From: Clostridia bacterium
GTDB lineage: Bacteria; Bacillota; Clostridia; Christensenellales; Pumilibacteraceae
Direction of reading: 5' to 3'
Length of the DNA stretch: 64,000 nucleotides
NCBI GenBank assembly: GCA_017500845.1
Contig: JAFVXY010000021.1
Location: 1 to 64,000, forward strand
The translations under genes and the position numbers were made by a program. Under the pieces are notes generated by a model. The model saw only the letters and a list, made by a program, of their open reading frames with translations. It had not been told where the DNA came from and searched no databases. Of the stretch, positions 39,038 to 48,362 are shown in pieces (positions within the stretch are counted from its first letter, which is position 1; each line of letters begins with the position of its first letter).

Positions 39038-39943
39038 TTACCGCATTTTTCGCAGTTTATTCAAAACAAAGGCAAAATCCTCGGGCATCGGCGCAACAAA
39101 AGTCATTTCCTGCTTGGTCGAAGGATGCGCAAAAGTCAACTCGTGCGAATGAAGAAGCTGTCCGCCGGTATTAAACTTTTGCTTTTTGTAGCCGTAAGAT
39201 AGATCACCCACAACCGGGTGAAGCAAGTGCTTTGCGTGTACCCTTATTTGATGCGTCCTTCCCGTATGAATGCGAAATTCCACCAAGCAATTTTCTTCAA
39301 AACGCTCAACCACCTTGTAATCGGTTATCGCAATTCTGCCCTCTCTTGCTACAGTCATCAATTTACGGTCCTTTTCGCTGCGAGCAATATTTGTGGTGAC
39401 CGTTCCGCTGTCCTGCGGTAAATTGCCTTCCAAAATCGCAAGGTATTTTTTTATCACTGTGCGCTCAGAAATTTGTCTTGATAGCTCCAGATGCGCTTTA
39501 TCATTTTTTGCAACCACCATCACACCGGTGGTATCCTTATCGAGTCTATGAACTATACCCGGTCTTATAACTCCGTTTATTGTAGAAAGACTTTTAAGGT
39601 GAAACAAAAGCGCATTTACCAGCGTACCACTATAAATACTGCCCGACGGATGAACGGATATACCTCGTTGCTTATTGATAACCGCCAAATCGTCATCCTC
39701 GTACAGAATATCCAATGGGATATCCTCAGGCAAAGCCTCGGTGCTTGTCGGTTCGGGAACATCAACACAAACAACGTCACCCATTTTGAGGATTTTTCCG
39801 CACTTTACCTTGCTGTCACCAACGGTAACGTGTCCACGGTCGATAAGGTTCTTTATATACGAGCGAGTGTACGGCAAAACAAAGGCAAGATAAACGTCCA
39901 GCCTTTGACTTTCATCCTTCTCGATTACAAACACCTCTCTCAT
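39038..39943 (-). CDS. RluD-family 23S rRNA pseudouridine synthase
   Basis: A 301-aa pseudouridine synthase with an N-terminal S4 RNA-binding domain (residues about 12-75). The catalytic block HRLDKDTTGVMVVAK holds the essential Asp, and RTHQIRVHAKHL follows. The family includes RluD and several clostridial paralogues, so the exact uridines cannot be assigned. Its start overlaps the lspA stop as ATGA, a pairing common in Firmicutes. Confidence 0.92.
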   Translation of the reverse strand: MREVFVIEKDESQRLDVYLAFVLPYTRSYIKNLIDRGHVTVGDSKVKCGKILKMGDVVCVDVPEPTSTEALPEDIPLDILYEDDDLAVINKQRGISVHPSGSIYSGTLVNALLFHLKSLSTINGVIRPGIVHRLDKDTTGVMVVAKNDKAHLELSRQISERTVIKKYLAILEGNLPQDSGTVTTNIARSEKDRKLMTVAREGRIAITDYKVVERFEENCLVEFRIHTGRTHQIRVHAKHLLHPVVGDLSYGYKKQKFNTGGQLLHSHELTFAHPSTKQEMTFVAPMPEDFAFVLNKLRKMR

Positions 39944-40665
39944 TCTTCCACCGACTGCTTATAACCCTCGTCTTCGTTATTGCCCACGTCTTCCGTTAGT
40001 CCATCATTTATTTCGAGGTTGAGGTCATTAACCTCATTCAAAGCTTTCGCATTTTCCTTTGATCCTTCTTCACAATGGGTAACGCTATTGTCCGCTTCTT
40101 CCTTAACCTTTTTGTCCTTAAAGGTATCGTCAAAAAAGACAAGAAATACGATAAGAATAGTTGCGCCTACCACGACACAAGCATCGGCAATATTAAATAT
40201 AGCAAAGGTCTTGTAACCGAAAATAGTCATGCCAAGATATTCTATCTGAATAAAATCTCGGACTCCACCCAAAAATGCTCTATCATAAAGATTACCAAGC
40301 GCACCTGCAATTATGAGCGCAAGAGAAATACGGTACAAAAGCCCCTTTTTGGGTTGCTTAAACAACATATACCCAAAGAAGCCTACGGCAATAAGTGTAA
40401 ATATAATAAAGAAGACCATCGTTCCGGATTGACCAATTAGTTCGCCAAGTCCAAAATCAGACCCAAATGCCGCTCGCTTGTTTACGGTATAGGAAAAATT
40501 AAGTAGCTTAGGAATAACCGTAACAGTTTGCCCATACTCCATTGTGTTTTCTACTATTGACTTACTAAGTAAATCCAAAAAGAGACCGCCTACTATAATA
40601 GCGGCCTCAAGTATAATCCCTTTTAGGAAAGTAAAAGTCTTGTTCCAAAAATTATTTTTGCTCAT
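39940..40665 (-). CDS. lspA: Lipoprotein signal peptidase (signal peptidase II) with acidic tail
   Basis: Cleaves the signal peptide of prolipoproteins in the membrane. Four transmembrane helices and the two catalytic aspartates are visible: Asp128 in GNLYDR and Asp161 in FNIADACVVVG. The protein is 241 aa, against about 150-170 for most LspA. The excess is a C-terminal cytoplasmic tail from about residue 185 that is rich in Asp, Glu and Asn, and it is not recognised. The start overlaps the sepF end by 14 nt. Confidence 0.93.
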   Translation of the reverse strand: MSKNNFWNKTFTFLKGIILEAAIIVGGLFLDLLSKSIVENTMEYGQTVTVIPKLLNFSYTVNKRAAFGSDFGLGELIGQSGTMVFFIIFTLIAVGFFGYMLFKQPKKGLLYRISLALIIAGALGNLYDRAFLGGVRDFIQIEYLGMTIFGYKTFAIFNIADACVVVGATILIVFLVFFDDTFKDKKVKEEADNSVTHCEEGSKENAKALNEVNDLNLEINDGLTEDVGNNEDEGYKQSVEE

Positions 40666-41104
40666 AAGGTATCGTTATTTCCACTCCCTTGGGCGAAAGC
40701 AAGAACATATTACCCGAAATTCTATGCGCCGAACCGGACAAGGCGCACACAGCACCTGACAAGAAATCGAGTATACGTTGAGCCGTTTCTTCGTCAATGT
40801 CATCAAGATTAACAACAGCGGGGTTATTCATTTTAAGATGCTTTATCAAGACCATAACGTCCTCGGGCGTTTTGGGATAATACACGATAATACGCTGATT
40901 TCCGTTGCCCATAGGAAGAGCTACGTTTTCGTTGGATCGCATGGTATCACGCTCGGGCTGAGGAATATTAACGTCGCCCACAGCACCAAAGCCTGACGAC
41001 TTACCTATATATTCCCCTTTTTCGTTGTGAGTATCCTCATAAAATTCGTATTCGTTATCATTGTTAAAAGCGCGCTTTTCTCGTCCTCTACGATTAAAAT
41101 CCAT
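40652..41104 (-). CDS. sepF: Cell division protein SepF
   Basis: Membrane-associated ring-forming protein that anchors FtsZ. The 150-aa protein has a low-complexity charged N-terminal half and a C-terminal SepF domain with IIVYYPKTPEDVMVLIKHL, NPAVVNLDDI and RILDFLSGAVCAL. The longer frame from 41164 overlaps yggS without family similarity. The ATG at 41104 has AGGTGG upstream. Its partner yggS precedes it, as usual. Confidence 0.94.
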   Translation of the reverse strand: MDFNRRGREKRAFNNDNEYEFYEDTHNEKGEYIGKSSGFGAVGDVNIPQPERDTMRSNENVALPMGNGNQRIIVYYPKTPEDVMVLIKHLKMNNPAVVNLDDIDEETAQRILDFLSGAVCALSGSAHRISGNMFLLSPKGVEITIPYEQK

Positions 41105-41126
41105 AGCCTTTATCCACCTTTGTATG

Positions 41127-41771
41127 TTATTTGTATATTCTTTGACCAAACAAGCAGCTTCCAAGCCTTACCATATTTGCACCGCACTCAACAGCCGTTT
41201 GGTAATCGCCACTCATACCCATAGAAAGCACATCAGCTTGCGGATATTTTTGTTGCACAATTTTTGACAATTCTGAGAGCTCCAAATACATGCTCTTAGG
41301 TGCATTTACGGGTAGAACGCTCATTATGCCGCGCAACTGCAAGTTAGGCAGCTCATTTACGTAGTCAATCAGCTCAAACACCTCGTCTACAAGCACTCCG
41401 CCTTTAGCTTCCTCTCCCATATTGACCTCTACCAAAACAGGCATAATCTTACCGATTTTGGCACATTGCCTGTTGATTTCATCGGCAAGCGGCTTACTAT
41501 CTACGGAATGAATCATTGCAACCTTATCAGCAATGTATTTTACCTTGTTGCGTTGAAGTCTACCGATAAAGTGCCAGGTTACGCCACTTACGCTGTCGTA
41601 TTTAGACAGTAGCTCCTGCACCCGATTCTCGCCTGCGATTTTTATTCCAAGCTCGGGGAGCGAAGCAATAATTTCGGCAGGAACTGTTTTGGTCGCCGCA
41701 ACGATAGTTACGTTGTGACCGCCTACAAGCTCTATATTTTTTTTTGCGGTAATAATATTGTCAGATAACAT
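41127..41771 (-). CDS. yggS: YggS-family PLP homeostasis protein
   Basis: A 214-aa alanine racemase-fold protein that binds pyridoxal phosphate without known catalysis and helps balance vitamin B6. The PLP lysine lies in VAATKTV, followed by GENRVQELLSKY and WHFIGRLQRNKVKYI. Late family sequence is LSMGMSGDYQTAVECG with the phosphate-binding MVRLGSCLFG. It sits immediately before sepF, as in many Gram-positives. Confidence 0.96.
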   Translation of the reverse strand: MLSDNIITAKKNIELVGGHNVTIVAATKTVPAEIIASLPELGIKIAGENRVQELLSKYDSVSGVTWHFIGRLQRNKVKYIADKVAMIHSVDSKPLADEINRQCAKIGKIMPVLVEVNMGEEAKGGVLVDEVFELIDYVNELPNLQLRGIMSVLPVNAPKSMYLELSELSKIVQQKYPQADVLSMGMSGDYQTAVECGANMVRLGSCLFGQRIYK

Positions 41772-41820
41772 ATATACCCCACTATATCACAATATGGCTT
41801 AAGTAAGAAGAAAAAATATT

Positions 41821-43056
41821 TTATCTATTTGCCATAAAGCTTTCGATATCGTCAACCTCTTTTATTATTGCCTTCGAGAGGTTTATCGCGCCGCTTTCGG
41901 TAAGAACTAAGTCGTCCTCGATTCTTATGCCGATATTGTATTCGGGGAAGTAAAGTCCCGGCTCGTCGGTAATAACAGCCCCAACGGGAAGCGGCTCGGT
42001 CTTTGTCATAGGGTCGTGCGTATCTAATCCCAACGAATGCGAAACGCCATGGAAATAATACTTCTTTATTTCCTCCGCTTCTTTTATAAGTCCGGCCTTA
42101 AGGCAACCATCAGTAAGGGATTCAACGCAAATCGCCTGAAGATCGGCAAGCGACATTCCTGCCTTTGCCACCTCTATTATTTTCTTGTTTGCAGCAAGAA
42201 CAATATTGTATACGGTCTTTTGCAAATCGCTGAACTTGCCACTAACGGGGAACGTTCTCGAAATATCTGCGCAATAACCACCTGCACGCGCGCCAAGGTC
42301 AAACAAAATCAAGTCGCCGTCACGCATAACCGAGTCATTTGTTGAATAATGCAAGGTAGTTGCATTTATACCCGAAGCCGCTATAGTCTTAAATGCAAAA
42401 GCCCTATTTCCATTTTGCTTAATCGCAAAATTATAATACGCCTCAAGCTGGTATTCGTACATTCCCGGCTTTGCATTTCGCATAAGCTCGTCAATGCCCA
42501 TTTTAGTAACGTCAATCGCCTCTTGAATAAGTGCGATTTCGCTTTCCTGCTTTGCGGCACGAAGCTTAATCACAAGGGGATAAACGTCACAAACTTCATT
42601 TTTGTTCTTAAGCTGCTCTGCAAGCGACAATCCAAAAGAATTATAGTTGGTATTTCTTCCCTTTTCGAGGTCAAGGAATACCTGCATATATTGCTTGGTA
42701 AGCTCTGCAAGCTCGTCTTCATACTGATTGATATAACGAATATCGTCTACGCAAACGCCACAAATCTCGTTTGCTTCTTCCTTTGTTATTTTGTGCCCAA
42801 TCCACTTTGCATAATGCTCATCGTATTCCTCAATAAACAACCTTTCGCTAAGATTGTTACCATCCTTAATTAAAATAATATGAACGTCTGCTTGCGTAAT
42901 TCCCGTAAGGTAGAAAAAGTTGTTATTTACACAAAATTCAAAATCCTCGTCTGCGCTACGGTTTACCGTGTAGCCGCTCGAAAGAACAGCAATACACTTA
43001 TCGGGCAAAAGACTAAATAATTGCTTACGATTGTTTACATAAAACTTATTTTCCAT
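41821..43056 (-). CDS. Xaa-Pro aminopeptidase (M24 family)
   Basis: Removes N-terminal residues that precede proline. The protein of about 411 aa has the aminopeptidase P N-terminal domain (residues 1-140). The creatinase-fold catalytic domain has dinuclear metal ligands in LFDLGARAGGYCADISRTF, HGVSHSLGLDTHD, TDEPGLYF and RIEDDLVL. The ATG at 43056 is preferred over the GTG two codons earlier because GAGGA is then 10 nt away. It has its own promoter. Confidence 0.93.
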   Translation of the reverse strand: MENKFYVNNRKQLFSLLPDKCIAVLSSGYTVNRSADEDFEFCVNNNFFYLTGITQADVHIILIKDGNNLSERLFIEEYDEHYAKWIGHKITKEEANEICGVCVDDIRYINQYEDELAELTKQYMQVFLDLEKGRNTNYNSFGLSLAEQLKNKNEVCDVYPLVIKLRAAKQESEIALIQEAIDVTKMGIDELMRNAKPGMYEYQLEAYYNFAIKQNGNRAFAFKTIAASGINATTLHYSTNDSVMRDGDLILFDLGARAGGYCADISRTFPVSGKFSDLQKTVYNIVLAANKKIIEVAKAGMSLADLQAICVESLTDGCLKAGLIKEAEEIKKYYFHGVSHSLGLDTHDPMTKTEPLPVGAVITDEPGLYFPEYNIGIRIEDDLVLTESGAINLSKAIIKEVDDIESFMANR

Positions 43057-43089
43057 ATCCACTAATCCTCATATACTTTTTACCTATCT

Positions 43090-43119
43090 ATTATACCATA
43101 TTGTGTATTTACTTGTCAA
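43090..43119 (-). promoter_or_regulatory. Promoter of the Xaa-Pro aminopeptidase gene
   Basis: On the minus strand TTGACA (43119-43114), an 18-nt spacer and TATAAT (43095-43090), 33 nt before the start codon. A perfect inverted repeat TTTTGAT-AGA-ATCAAAA lies upstream at 43152-43168. Confidence 0.83.
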
Positions 43120-43182
43120 CGCCAGCACAATATCTACAAAAACATTTTTTATTTTGATAGAATCAAAAAGCTCACGCAAAAA

Positions 43183-43209
43183 AACACTTACAAAATTTTT
43201 GCAAGTGCT
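43183..43209 (-). terminator. Terminator after the dUTPase-like gene
   Basis: GCACTTGCAAAA and TTTTGTAAGTGT pair with two G-U pairs, followed by TTTTTT on the minus strand. It closes the ylxY-M16-dUTPase-like unit. Confidence 0.8.
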
Positions 43210-43231
43210 TTTTCCTCATGCGACCCAAATA

Positions 43232-43597
43232 TTATTTGCAATCGTTGATTGCATATCCTTCCTTTTTTGAAAGTCCGTTTTGTCTATCAAAATTTTCCTT
43301 ATTCTTATTTATGTAAATATTATATAGCTCGTCAGCAGACATTCCGGCATAAAGGCAAATCGACACAAAGAAGTGCAACATATCTACAATTTCCTCTTTT
43401 ACCGCGGCATCGTCAATCGGCTTAGGATTTTTCCACCATTTATAATTAACTTCGTTAAGAAGCTCGGTTATCTCATCAATGAGAGCAAGACTGCCCTTTT
43501 GAATCCATTGCTCTTTGGTAAAGTTAAGATTACGCTTTTCGATAATATATTCGTTAAGCGACTTTTGCATACTGAAAATTTCTTCAAGTTTATCCAT
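43232..43597 (-). CDS. dUTPase-like all-alpha NTP pyrophosphohydrolase
   Basis: A 121-aa helical protein of the dimeric dUTPase/MazG-like superfamily. The metal-binding acidic residues appear as DEITELLNEV and, about 30 residues later, KEEIVDMLHFF. Members hydrolyse dUTP or other nucleoside triphosphates to monophosphates. It is shorter than classical dimeric dUTPases, so the substrate is not certain. AAGGAG precedes the ATG. It lies downstream of the M16 peptidase gene. Confidence 0.8.
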   Translation of the reverse strand: MDKLEEIFSMQKSLNEYIIEKRNLNFTKEQWIQKGSLALIDEITELLNEVNYKWWKNPKPIDDAAVKEEIVDMLHFFVSICLYAGMSADELYNIYINKNKENFDRQNGLSKKEGYAINDCK

Positions 43598-43630
43598 AAT
43601 TTTTCTCCTTAGCTCTTACTGTTATATAGC

Positions 43631-44884
43631 TCATCTCGACAAAACCTTGTCAAAATCTATGCCGGCATCCAGTCCAACGTACGCAAGCGCAGGCTTTTTC
43701 TTAAACGTTTCCTTAGCAATAGCGTTTACATCGTCTATCGTAACGGCATTTATTTCTTCAAGGCGTGCATCTATGTCAAACACCCTGCCCGCAAGAAGCA
43801 ACATTTTACCCAGCGTAAGCATAATGGTTTGAATATTTTCTTGTCCAAAAGTTACACTGGCCCTAAGCTGAGCCTTTGCCATTTCAAGCTCATCGGCAGT
43901 TACACCCTTGTCAACAATTAAATCCACCTCCTCAAAAACACCGTTTATCGCTTTTTGAGTGTTTACTGAATTGATATTAAGCGCAATATTAAACGAGCCG
44001 CTATTGCTGTTTCGACTAGGCGAGGAATACACGCTGTATGCAAGCCCCTTCTTTTCTCTTATATTTTGAAACAGCCTGCTTCCCATACAGCCGCCCAAAA
44101 TGGTATTAAGGACGGCCTGCGTGCCCGTTCGGGTATCACCAATAGCTATCGAGGGGTACGCAAACATTAGGTTAGACTGCTTAAAGTCCTTTATAAACGT
44201 TTGCGCGGTCACGCTTATATTCGGCTTTGTTACAACGCTTTTTTGCGGCTTATCACTAACAAACGGCAAAAAATGCTCTTTTACAATTTTGTCGGCTTGC
44301 CGCGAATCGATATTGCCCACAAAAACGATTGCTATCCCCTCAGCTGTATACTGATTTTTGATATACTCGTCAAGATGCGGCTTATTAAAGGCAAGAACGT
44401 TTTCGCGTGGGCCAAGAACGGTCATTCCCAAGGAATGATCACCATATAACGCCTTAGCCAAAAGATCGTAGCAAATATCCTCTGGCGAATCGTCTTCCAT
44501 ATTTATTTCCTCTACTACTACGTTGCGTTCGCTGTCAAGCTCCTTTTGCGCAAAGGCAGAATTAAAGAATATATCACTCAAAACGCCAAAACAGCTGTCT
44601 ACGTCCGAATCAATAGACTTAAAATAAAAGCACGTAAGCTCCTTGCTGGTAAAAGCGTTTACCGACGCCCCCTTGCGTTCGAATGCGTTTGCGATATCAA
44701 AGGCAGTCATTTTGTCCGTACCCTTAAAAAGCACGTGCTCCAAAAAGTGCGAAATGCCGTTGTTACTCTTATCTTCCATTGCGCTACCCGTTCTTACCCA
44801 AATGCTTGCGGCAACCGAACGAACAAACGGATTGTTTTCTATGACAACTCTAAGTCCATTAGGATATTTAATAATTTCAGCCAT
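43631..44884 (-). CDS. M16-family zinc peptidase (YmxG/MlpA-type)
   Basis: A 417-aa insulinase-fold peptidase with the inverted zinc motif HFLEH (His46, Glu49, His50) and the third ligand in VVVEEINMEDD (about 125-126). The second inactive half contains the substrate-binding FQNIREKKGLAYSVYS. The gene order rpsO-pnp-ylxY-M16 peptidase is conserved in Firmicutes. Its substrate is not known. AAGGAGG precedes the ATG. Confidence 0.93.
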   Translation of the reverse strand: MAEIIKYPNGLRVVIENNPFVRSVAASIWVRTGSAMEDKSNNGISHFLEHVLFKGTDKMTAFDIANAFERKGASVNAFTSKELTCFYFKSIDSDVDSCFGVLSDIFFNSAFAQKELDSERNVVVEEINMEDDSPEDICYDLLAKALYGDHSLGMTVLGPRENVLAFNKPHLDEYIKNQYTAEGIAIVFVGNIDSRQADKIVKEHFLPFVSDKPQKSVVTKPNISVTAQTFIKDFKQSNLMFAYPSIAIGDTRTGTQAVLNTILGGCMGSRLFQNIREKKGLAYSVYSSPSRNSNSGSFNIALNINSVNTQKAINGVFEEVDLIVDKGVTADELEMAKAQLRASVTFGQENIQTIMLTLGKMLLLAGRVFDIDARLEEINAVTIDDVNAIAKETFKKKPALAYVGLDAGIDFDKVLSR

Positions 44885-44913
44885 AAATCCTCCTTGGTAT
44901 AGTATATCCGATT

Positions 44914-45627
44914 TTATATATTTACTTGCAAAGGCTCTATAACTTCACTTACTGTGGAAACCGAAAGCCCTTTTTTGTTGATTGCTTGCAAAATATCGTC
45001 AAGCGCAGCTACCGTTGCCTTTGTCGGATGCATAAGCACCATTGCCCCGCCCGAAATTTTCTCCGTTGCTCTACTGAATATAACCGCCTCATCTTGGTCA
45101 CGCCAATCTATTGTGTCTAGCGTCCACATAATCGTCTTGTATCCAAGCTCACTTGCTACGGTCAACGTCGTATCCCCATACGAGCCCGACGGTGGCGCAA
45201 ACAAGGTCATATCAACACCCAAAATTTCCTTTACAACCTTGTGCGTAATTTCTATTTCCTGCTTGTTGCGATTATAGTCAATCTGCTTGTGATCCTTATG
45301 GTAATAGCCGTGATTGCCTATCTCGTGACCACGAGAGTGAATTTCTTTTAGCATTTCCTCGTTTTCAGCAGCCCACATGCCGCCTACAAAAAACGTAGTC
45401 TTAGCATTGTAAGCGTCAAAAATATCAAGCATTTGAGGGATATATTCCGTCCCCCAATAGACGTTGACCATAAGCGAAACCTTAGTATCTGACTCCCCTT
45501 TGTTTATCGGACTGTTGTTGGAAGAAACAGCAATTTCGCTTGGAGAAAAAGAAAAGACAAAAATTATAACAACTACTGCGCAAATAACAAAATTACTTAT
45601 CAGGCTTGTAATAGACTTTTGGGTCAC
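44914..45627 (-). CDS. ylxY: YlxY-type polysaccharide deacetylase-like protein
   Basis: A membrane-anchored NodB-fold protein of about 237 aa. One N-terminal hydrophobic segment is followed by the extracytoplasmic domain. The zinc-binding histidines in GHEIGNHGYYHKDHKQ are present and APPSGSYGD is conserved. The first motif, normally TFDDG with the catalytic Asp, reads NVYWGTE, as in YlxY-like sporulation-associated members, so deacetylase activity is doubtful. A GTG start at 45627 is preferred because GAGGTG lies just upstream; an ATG at 45639 overlaps that site. It follows pnp, as in B. subtilis. Confidence 0.85.
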   Translation of the reverse strand: MTQKSITSLISNFVICAVVVIIFVFSFSPSEIAVSSNNSPINKGESDTKVSLMVNVYWGTEYIPQMLDIFDAYNAKTTFFVGGMWAAENEEMLKEIHSRGHEIGNHGYYHKDHKQIDYNRNKQEIEITHKVVKEILGVDMTLFAPPSGSYGDTTLTVASELGYKTIMWTLDTIDWRDQDEAVIFSRATEKISGGAMVLMHPTKATVAALDDILQAINKKGLSVSTVSEVIEPLQVNI

Positions 45628-45716
45628 GCTACACCTCATACAAATATTAGTCTATAATATCTATTCGAGCTGCAAGCAAATAATCACCAAAATACTATAC
45701 TGTCTTTATTTTAATT

Positions 45717-45750
45717 AAAACCCTAATTGCCATAAGACTCTTAGGGTTTT
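45717..45750 (-). terminator. Terminator after pnp
   Basis: AAAACCCTAA and TTAGGGTTTT form a perfect 10-bp stem with a 14-nt loop, and the 3' arm ends in TTTT. It lies 37 nt after the pnp stop on the minus strand. Confidence 0.8.
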
Positions 45751-45786
45751 GTCAAATTTAACTATATTATGTCAGACATAATTAGG

Positions 45787-47886
45787 TTATTTCTTTTCAA
45801 CAAGCTTAAGGTCAATACCCTTCATGCTTATTTTGATAACCTTAACCACTACTGTGTCGCCTACATTCACTACGTCGGTAACGTTTTCTACGCGATCCTT
45901 ACTAAGCTTGGATATGTGAATCATGCCGTCCTTGTTGGGAGCAAGCTGAACTCTTGCACCAAAATCCTTGCCTTCTGCGTTAGACAAAATCTTAACGACG
46001 GGACCTTCGTAAACCATGCCAACCTCTGCATCCTCAACGATGGACATAACGATTTTCTTCGCCTTTTCTGCCATTGCCTCGTCTGCGGTAGCAATAAATA
46101 CTCTGCCGTCTTCTTCGATATCAAGCTTAACACCGGTTTCCTCGATAATCTTATTGATGGTCTTACCACCCTTACCGATAACCTCACCAATCTTGTCGGG
46201 ATCGATATCAAAGGAAATAATCTTGGGCGCCCACTTGCTAAGGCTCTCGCGCGGCTGCGGAATAGTGTCAAGCATCTTGCCCAAAATGTGCAATCTGCCA
46301 ACTCTTGCCTGCTCGAGTGCCGTACGCAAAATACTCTCGTCGATGCCCTTGATTTTGATGTCCATCTGGATTGCGGTAATACCTTCGGATGTACCTGCTA
46401 CCTTAAAGTCCATATCACCAAGGAAATCCTCAAGTCCTTGAATATCCGAAAGAACTGCAACCTTTTGGCTTGCTTCGTCCTTGATAAGTCCCATTGCAAT
46501 ACCAGCTACAGGTGCCTTAATGGGAACACCGGCGTCCATAAGAGCCATGGTCGAACCGCAAACGCTTGCCTGGGAGGTCGAACCATTGGAGCTAAGGATT
46601 TCGCTTACCGTACGAATTGCATACGGGAATTCATCCTCGGACGGAATAACCGGCTCAAGCGCGCGCTCGGCAAGAGCTCCGTGTCCGATTTCGCGTCTGC
46701 CAGGTGCACGCAAGGGTCTTGCTTCGCCTGCACTGTATGGCGGGAAATTATAGTGGTGCATATAGCGCTTGAATGTTTCATCATCGAGATTATCAAGCTT
46801 TTGCACCTCTGCAATAGTACCGAGCGTGCAAGTAGTAAGAGCCTGCGACTGACCACGGGTAAATACCGCACTACCGTGAACTCTCGGCAAAATACCAACC
46901 TCGGTCCAAATATCACGGATTTCGGTAAGAGCTCTACCGTCGGGACGGAATCCCTCGTTTATGATCTTTGCTCTAACCTTTTCCTTAGTCATATTGTAGA
47001 GTACGTCTTTGATTTCTCTCGTATTCTCGGGATAAATTTCCGCAAAATGCGCAAGAACGTTCTCGTCAACCTCGTCTTGCTTTGCCTGACGAGCTTGTCT
47101 ATCTGTTTCACGAAGAGCTTCGTCAAGAAGACCGTCGGCATAAGCGCGAACCTCTGCGTTGATTTCCTCGGGAATCTTGTAGAGGTTCATATCCTTTTTG
47201 GGCTTGCCTACTTCCTTTACGATTTCGTTAATGAAGGCAACCTGCTTTTTGATTTCCTCATGAGCAAACAAGATACCGCCAAGCATAACCTCTTCGCTAA
47301 CCATATTTGCGCCTGCTTCTACCATCATAATAGCATCTGCAGTACCGCTTACGTAAACGTGCATTTCGCTCATTGCGCGCTGAACGCTGTCGGGATTGAT
47401 TACATATTTGCCCTCTACGTAGCCTACAACAACCGAGCCGGTAGGTCCATAGAAAGGAATATCCGAAATAGATAATGCGATAGATGAGCCAAGCATTCCC
47501 CAAACCTCGGGCGGGATGTTGGTGTCAACGCTAAGAGCAGTTGCAACAACGGATACATCGTTGAACATTCCCTTAGGGAAAAGCGGTCTAATGGGTCTAT
47601 CAATAAGTCGAGAGGTAAGAATTGCTTTGTCGCTTGCTCTGCCTTCTCTCTTTTTGAAGCCGCCGGGGATTTTGCCTACTGCATACATCTTCTCCTCGAA
47701 GTCAACTCCGAGAGGGAAGAAATCCATGCCGGGGCGCGGCTCGGCAGCCATAGTAACGTTGGTCATAACAACGGTATCACCGCATCTGATGATGCAAAAA
47801 CCGTTGGACAGTTGAGCGTATTTGCCGGTTTCGACAGTAACTTCACGCCCACCGATTTCGGTTTTGAAAATTCTTGATTCGTACAT
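45787..47886 (-). CDS. pnp: Polynucleotide phosphorylase
   Basis: 3'-5' phosphorolytic exoribonuclease of the degradosome. The 699-aa protein has two RNase PH cores, the second with GSTSQASVCGSTMALMDAGV. A KH domain (DPDKIGEVIGKGGKTINKI, about 555-615) and an S1 domain (GRVFIATADE onward to the C-terminus) follow. It is downstream of rpsO with a terminator-like hairpin between, a classic arrangement. Confidence 0.98.
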   Translation of the reverse strand: MYESRIFKTEIGGREVTVETGKYAQLSNGFCIIRCGDTVVMTNVTMAAEPRPGMDFFPLGVDFEEKMYAVGKIPGGFKKREGRASDKAILTSRLIDRPIRPLFPKGMFNDVSVVATALSVDTNIPPEVWGMLGSSIALSISDIPFYGPTGSVVVGYVEGKYVINPDSVQRAMSEMHVYVSGTADAIMMVEAGANMVSEEVMLGGILFAHEEIKKQVAFINEIVKEVGKPKKDMNLYKIPEEINAEVRAYADGLLDEALRETDRQARQAKQDEVDENVLAHFAEIYPENTREIKDVLYNMTKEKVRAKIINEGFRPDGRALTEIRDIWTEVGILPRVHGSAVFTRGQSQALTTCTLGTIAEVQKLDNLDDETFKRYMHHYNFPPYSAGEARPLRAPGRREIGHGALAERALEPVIPSEDEFPYAIRTVSEILSSNGSTSQASVCGSTMALMDAGVPIKAPVAGIAMGLIKDEASQKVAVLSDIQGLEDFLGDMDFKVAGTSEGITAIQMDIKIKGIDESILRTALEQARVGRLHILGKMLDTIPQPRESLSKWAPKIISFDIDPDKIGEVIGKGGKTINKIIEETGVKLDIEEDGRVFIATADEAMAEKAKKIVMSIVEDAEVGMVYEGPVVKILSNAEGKDFGARVQLAPNKDGMIHISKLSKDRVENVTDVVNVGDTVVVKVIKISMKGIDLKLVEKK

Positions 47887-47937
47887 TCTTCTAAAAGTCT
47901 CCTAAAATATTCACTCGGCGAAATTCGCCATAAAAAG

Positions 47938-47962
47938 ATAGGGGCGCTTACAGCCCCCCTAT
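47938..47962 (-). terminator. Hairpin terminator between rpsO and pnp
   Basis: ATAGGGGGGC and GCGCCCCTAT pair with one mismatch around a 5-nt loop and are followed by CTTTTT on the minus strand. A second palindrome, GGCGAA-A-TTCGCC (47917-47929), follows it. The pair may attenuate pnp or serve as an RNase III processing site. Confidence 0.75.
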
Positions 47963-47965
47963 TCT

Positions 47966-48229
47966 TTATTTTCTGATTTCCAACTGAGCCAAGATGGTAC
48001 GATATCTTTCGATGTCGAGATCCTTGAGGTAGTTCAAAAGGCTTCTACGAGTACCTACCATCTGAAGCAAACCACGTCTGGAGTGGTGATCCTTATGATG
48101 CACCTTGAGGTGCTCGGTAAGGTGGTTAATTCTGTAAGTAAGCAACGCGATCTGTACTTCCGGGCTACCGGTATCTCCCTCGTGCGTTGCAAACTTTGCA
48201 ATGATTTCCTGCTTTGTAATCTTTTCCAT
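47966..48229 (-). CDS. rpsO: 30S ribosomal protein S15
   Basis: The 87-aa protein has [34 protein letters not shown] and [15 protein letters not shown], all standard S15. The ATG at 48229 has GGAGGA 8 nt upstream; the ATG five codons earlier overlaps that site and is rejected. Confidence 0.98.
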   Translation of the reverse strand: MEKITKQEIIAKFATHEGDTGSPEVQIALLTYRINHLTEHLKVHHKDHHSRRGLLQMVGTRRSLLNYLKDLDIERYRTILAQLEIRK

Positions 48230-48318
48230 TTTTTTGTCCTCCAAAATTTATTCGCCCTAAACTTAAGTAACTGCGTTGACAACTCGCAAAAACCTATAGA
48301 ATAAGGTACTACCTTGTT

Positions 48319-48347
48319 ATTATAACACATTATCTGTGCGTTGTAAA
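48319..48347 (-). promoter_or_regulatory. Promoter of rpsO-pnp
   Basis: On the minus strand TTTACA (48347-48342), a 17-nt spacer and TATAAT (48324-48319). The leader of about 80 nt before rpsO contains short stems (such as AAGGTAGTACCTT) that could take part in S15 autoregulation; no specific fold was verified. Confidence 0.78.
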
Positions 48348-48362
48348 CATAATTAGCAAGGT

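Noticed and set aside
43152..43168. Perfect inverted repeat TTTTGAT-AGA-ATCAAAA upstream of the Xaa-Pro aminopeptidase promoter
   Set aside because: It could be an operator, but AT-rich palindromes are common and it is 32 bases upstream of the -35 box. No regulator can be named.
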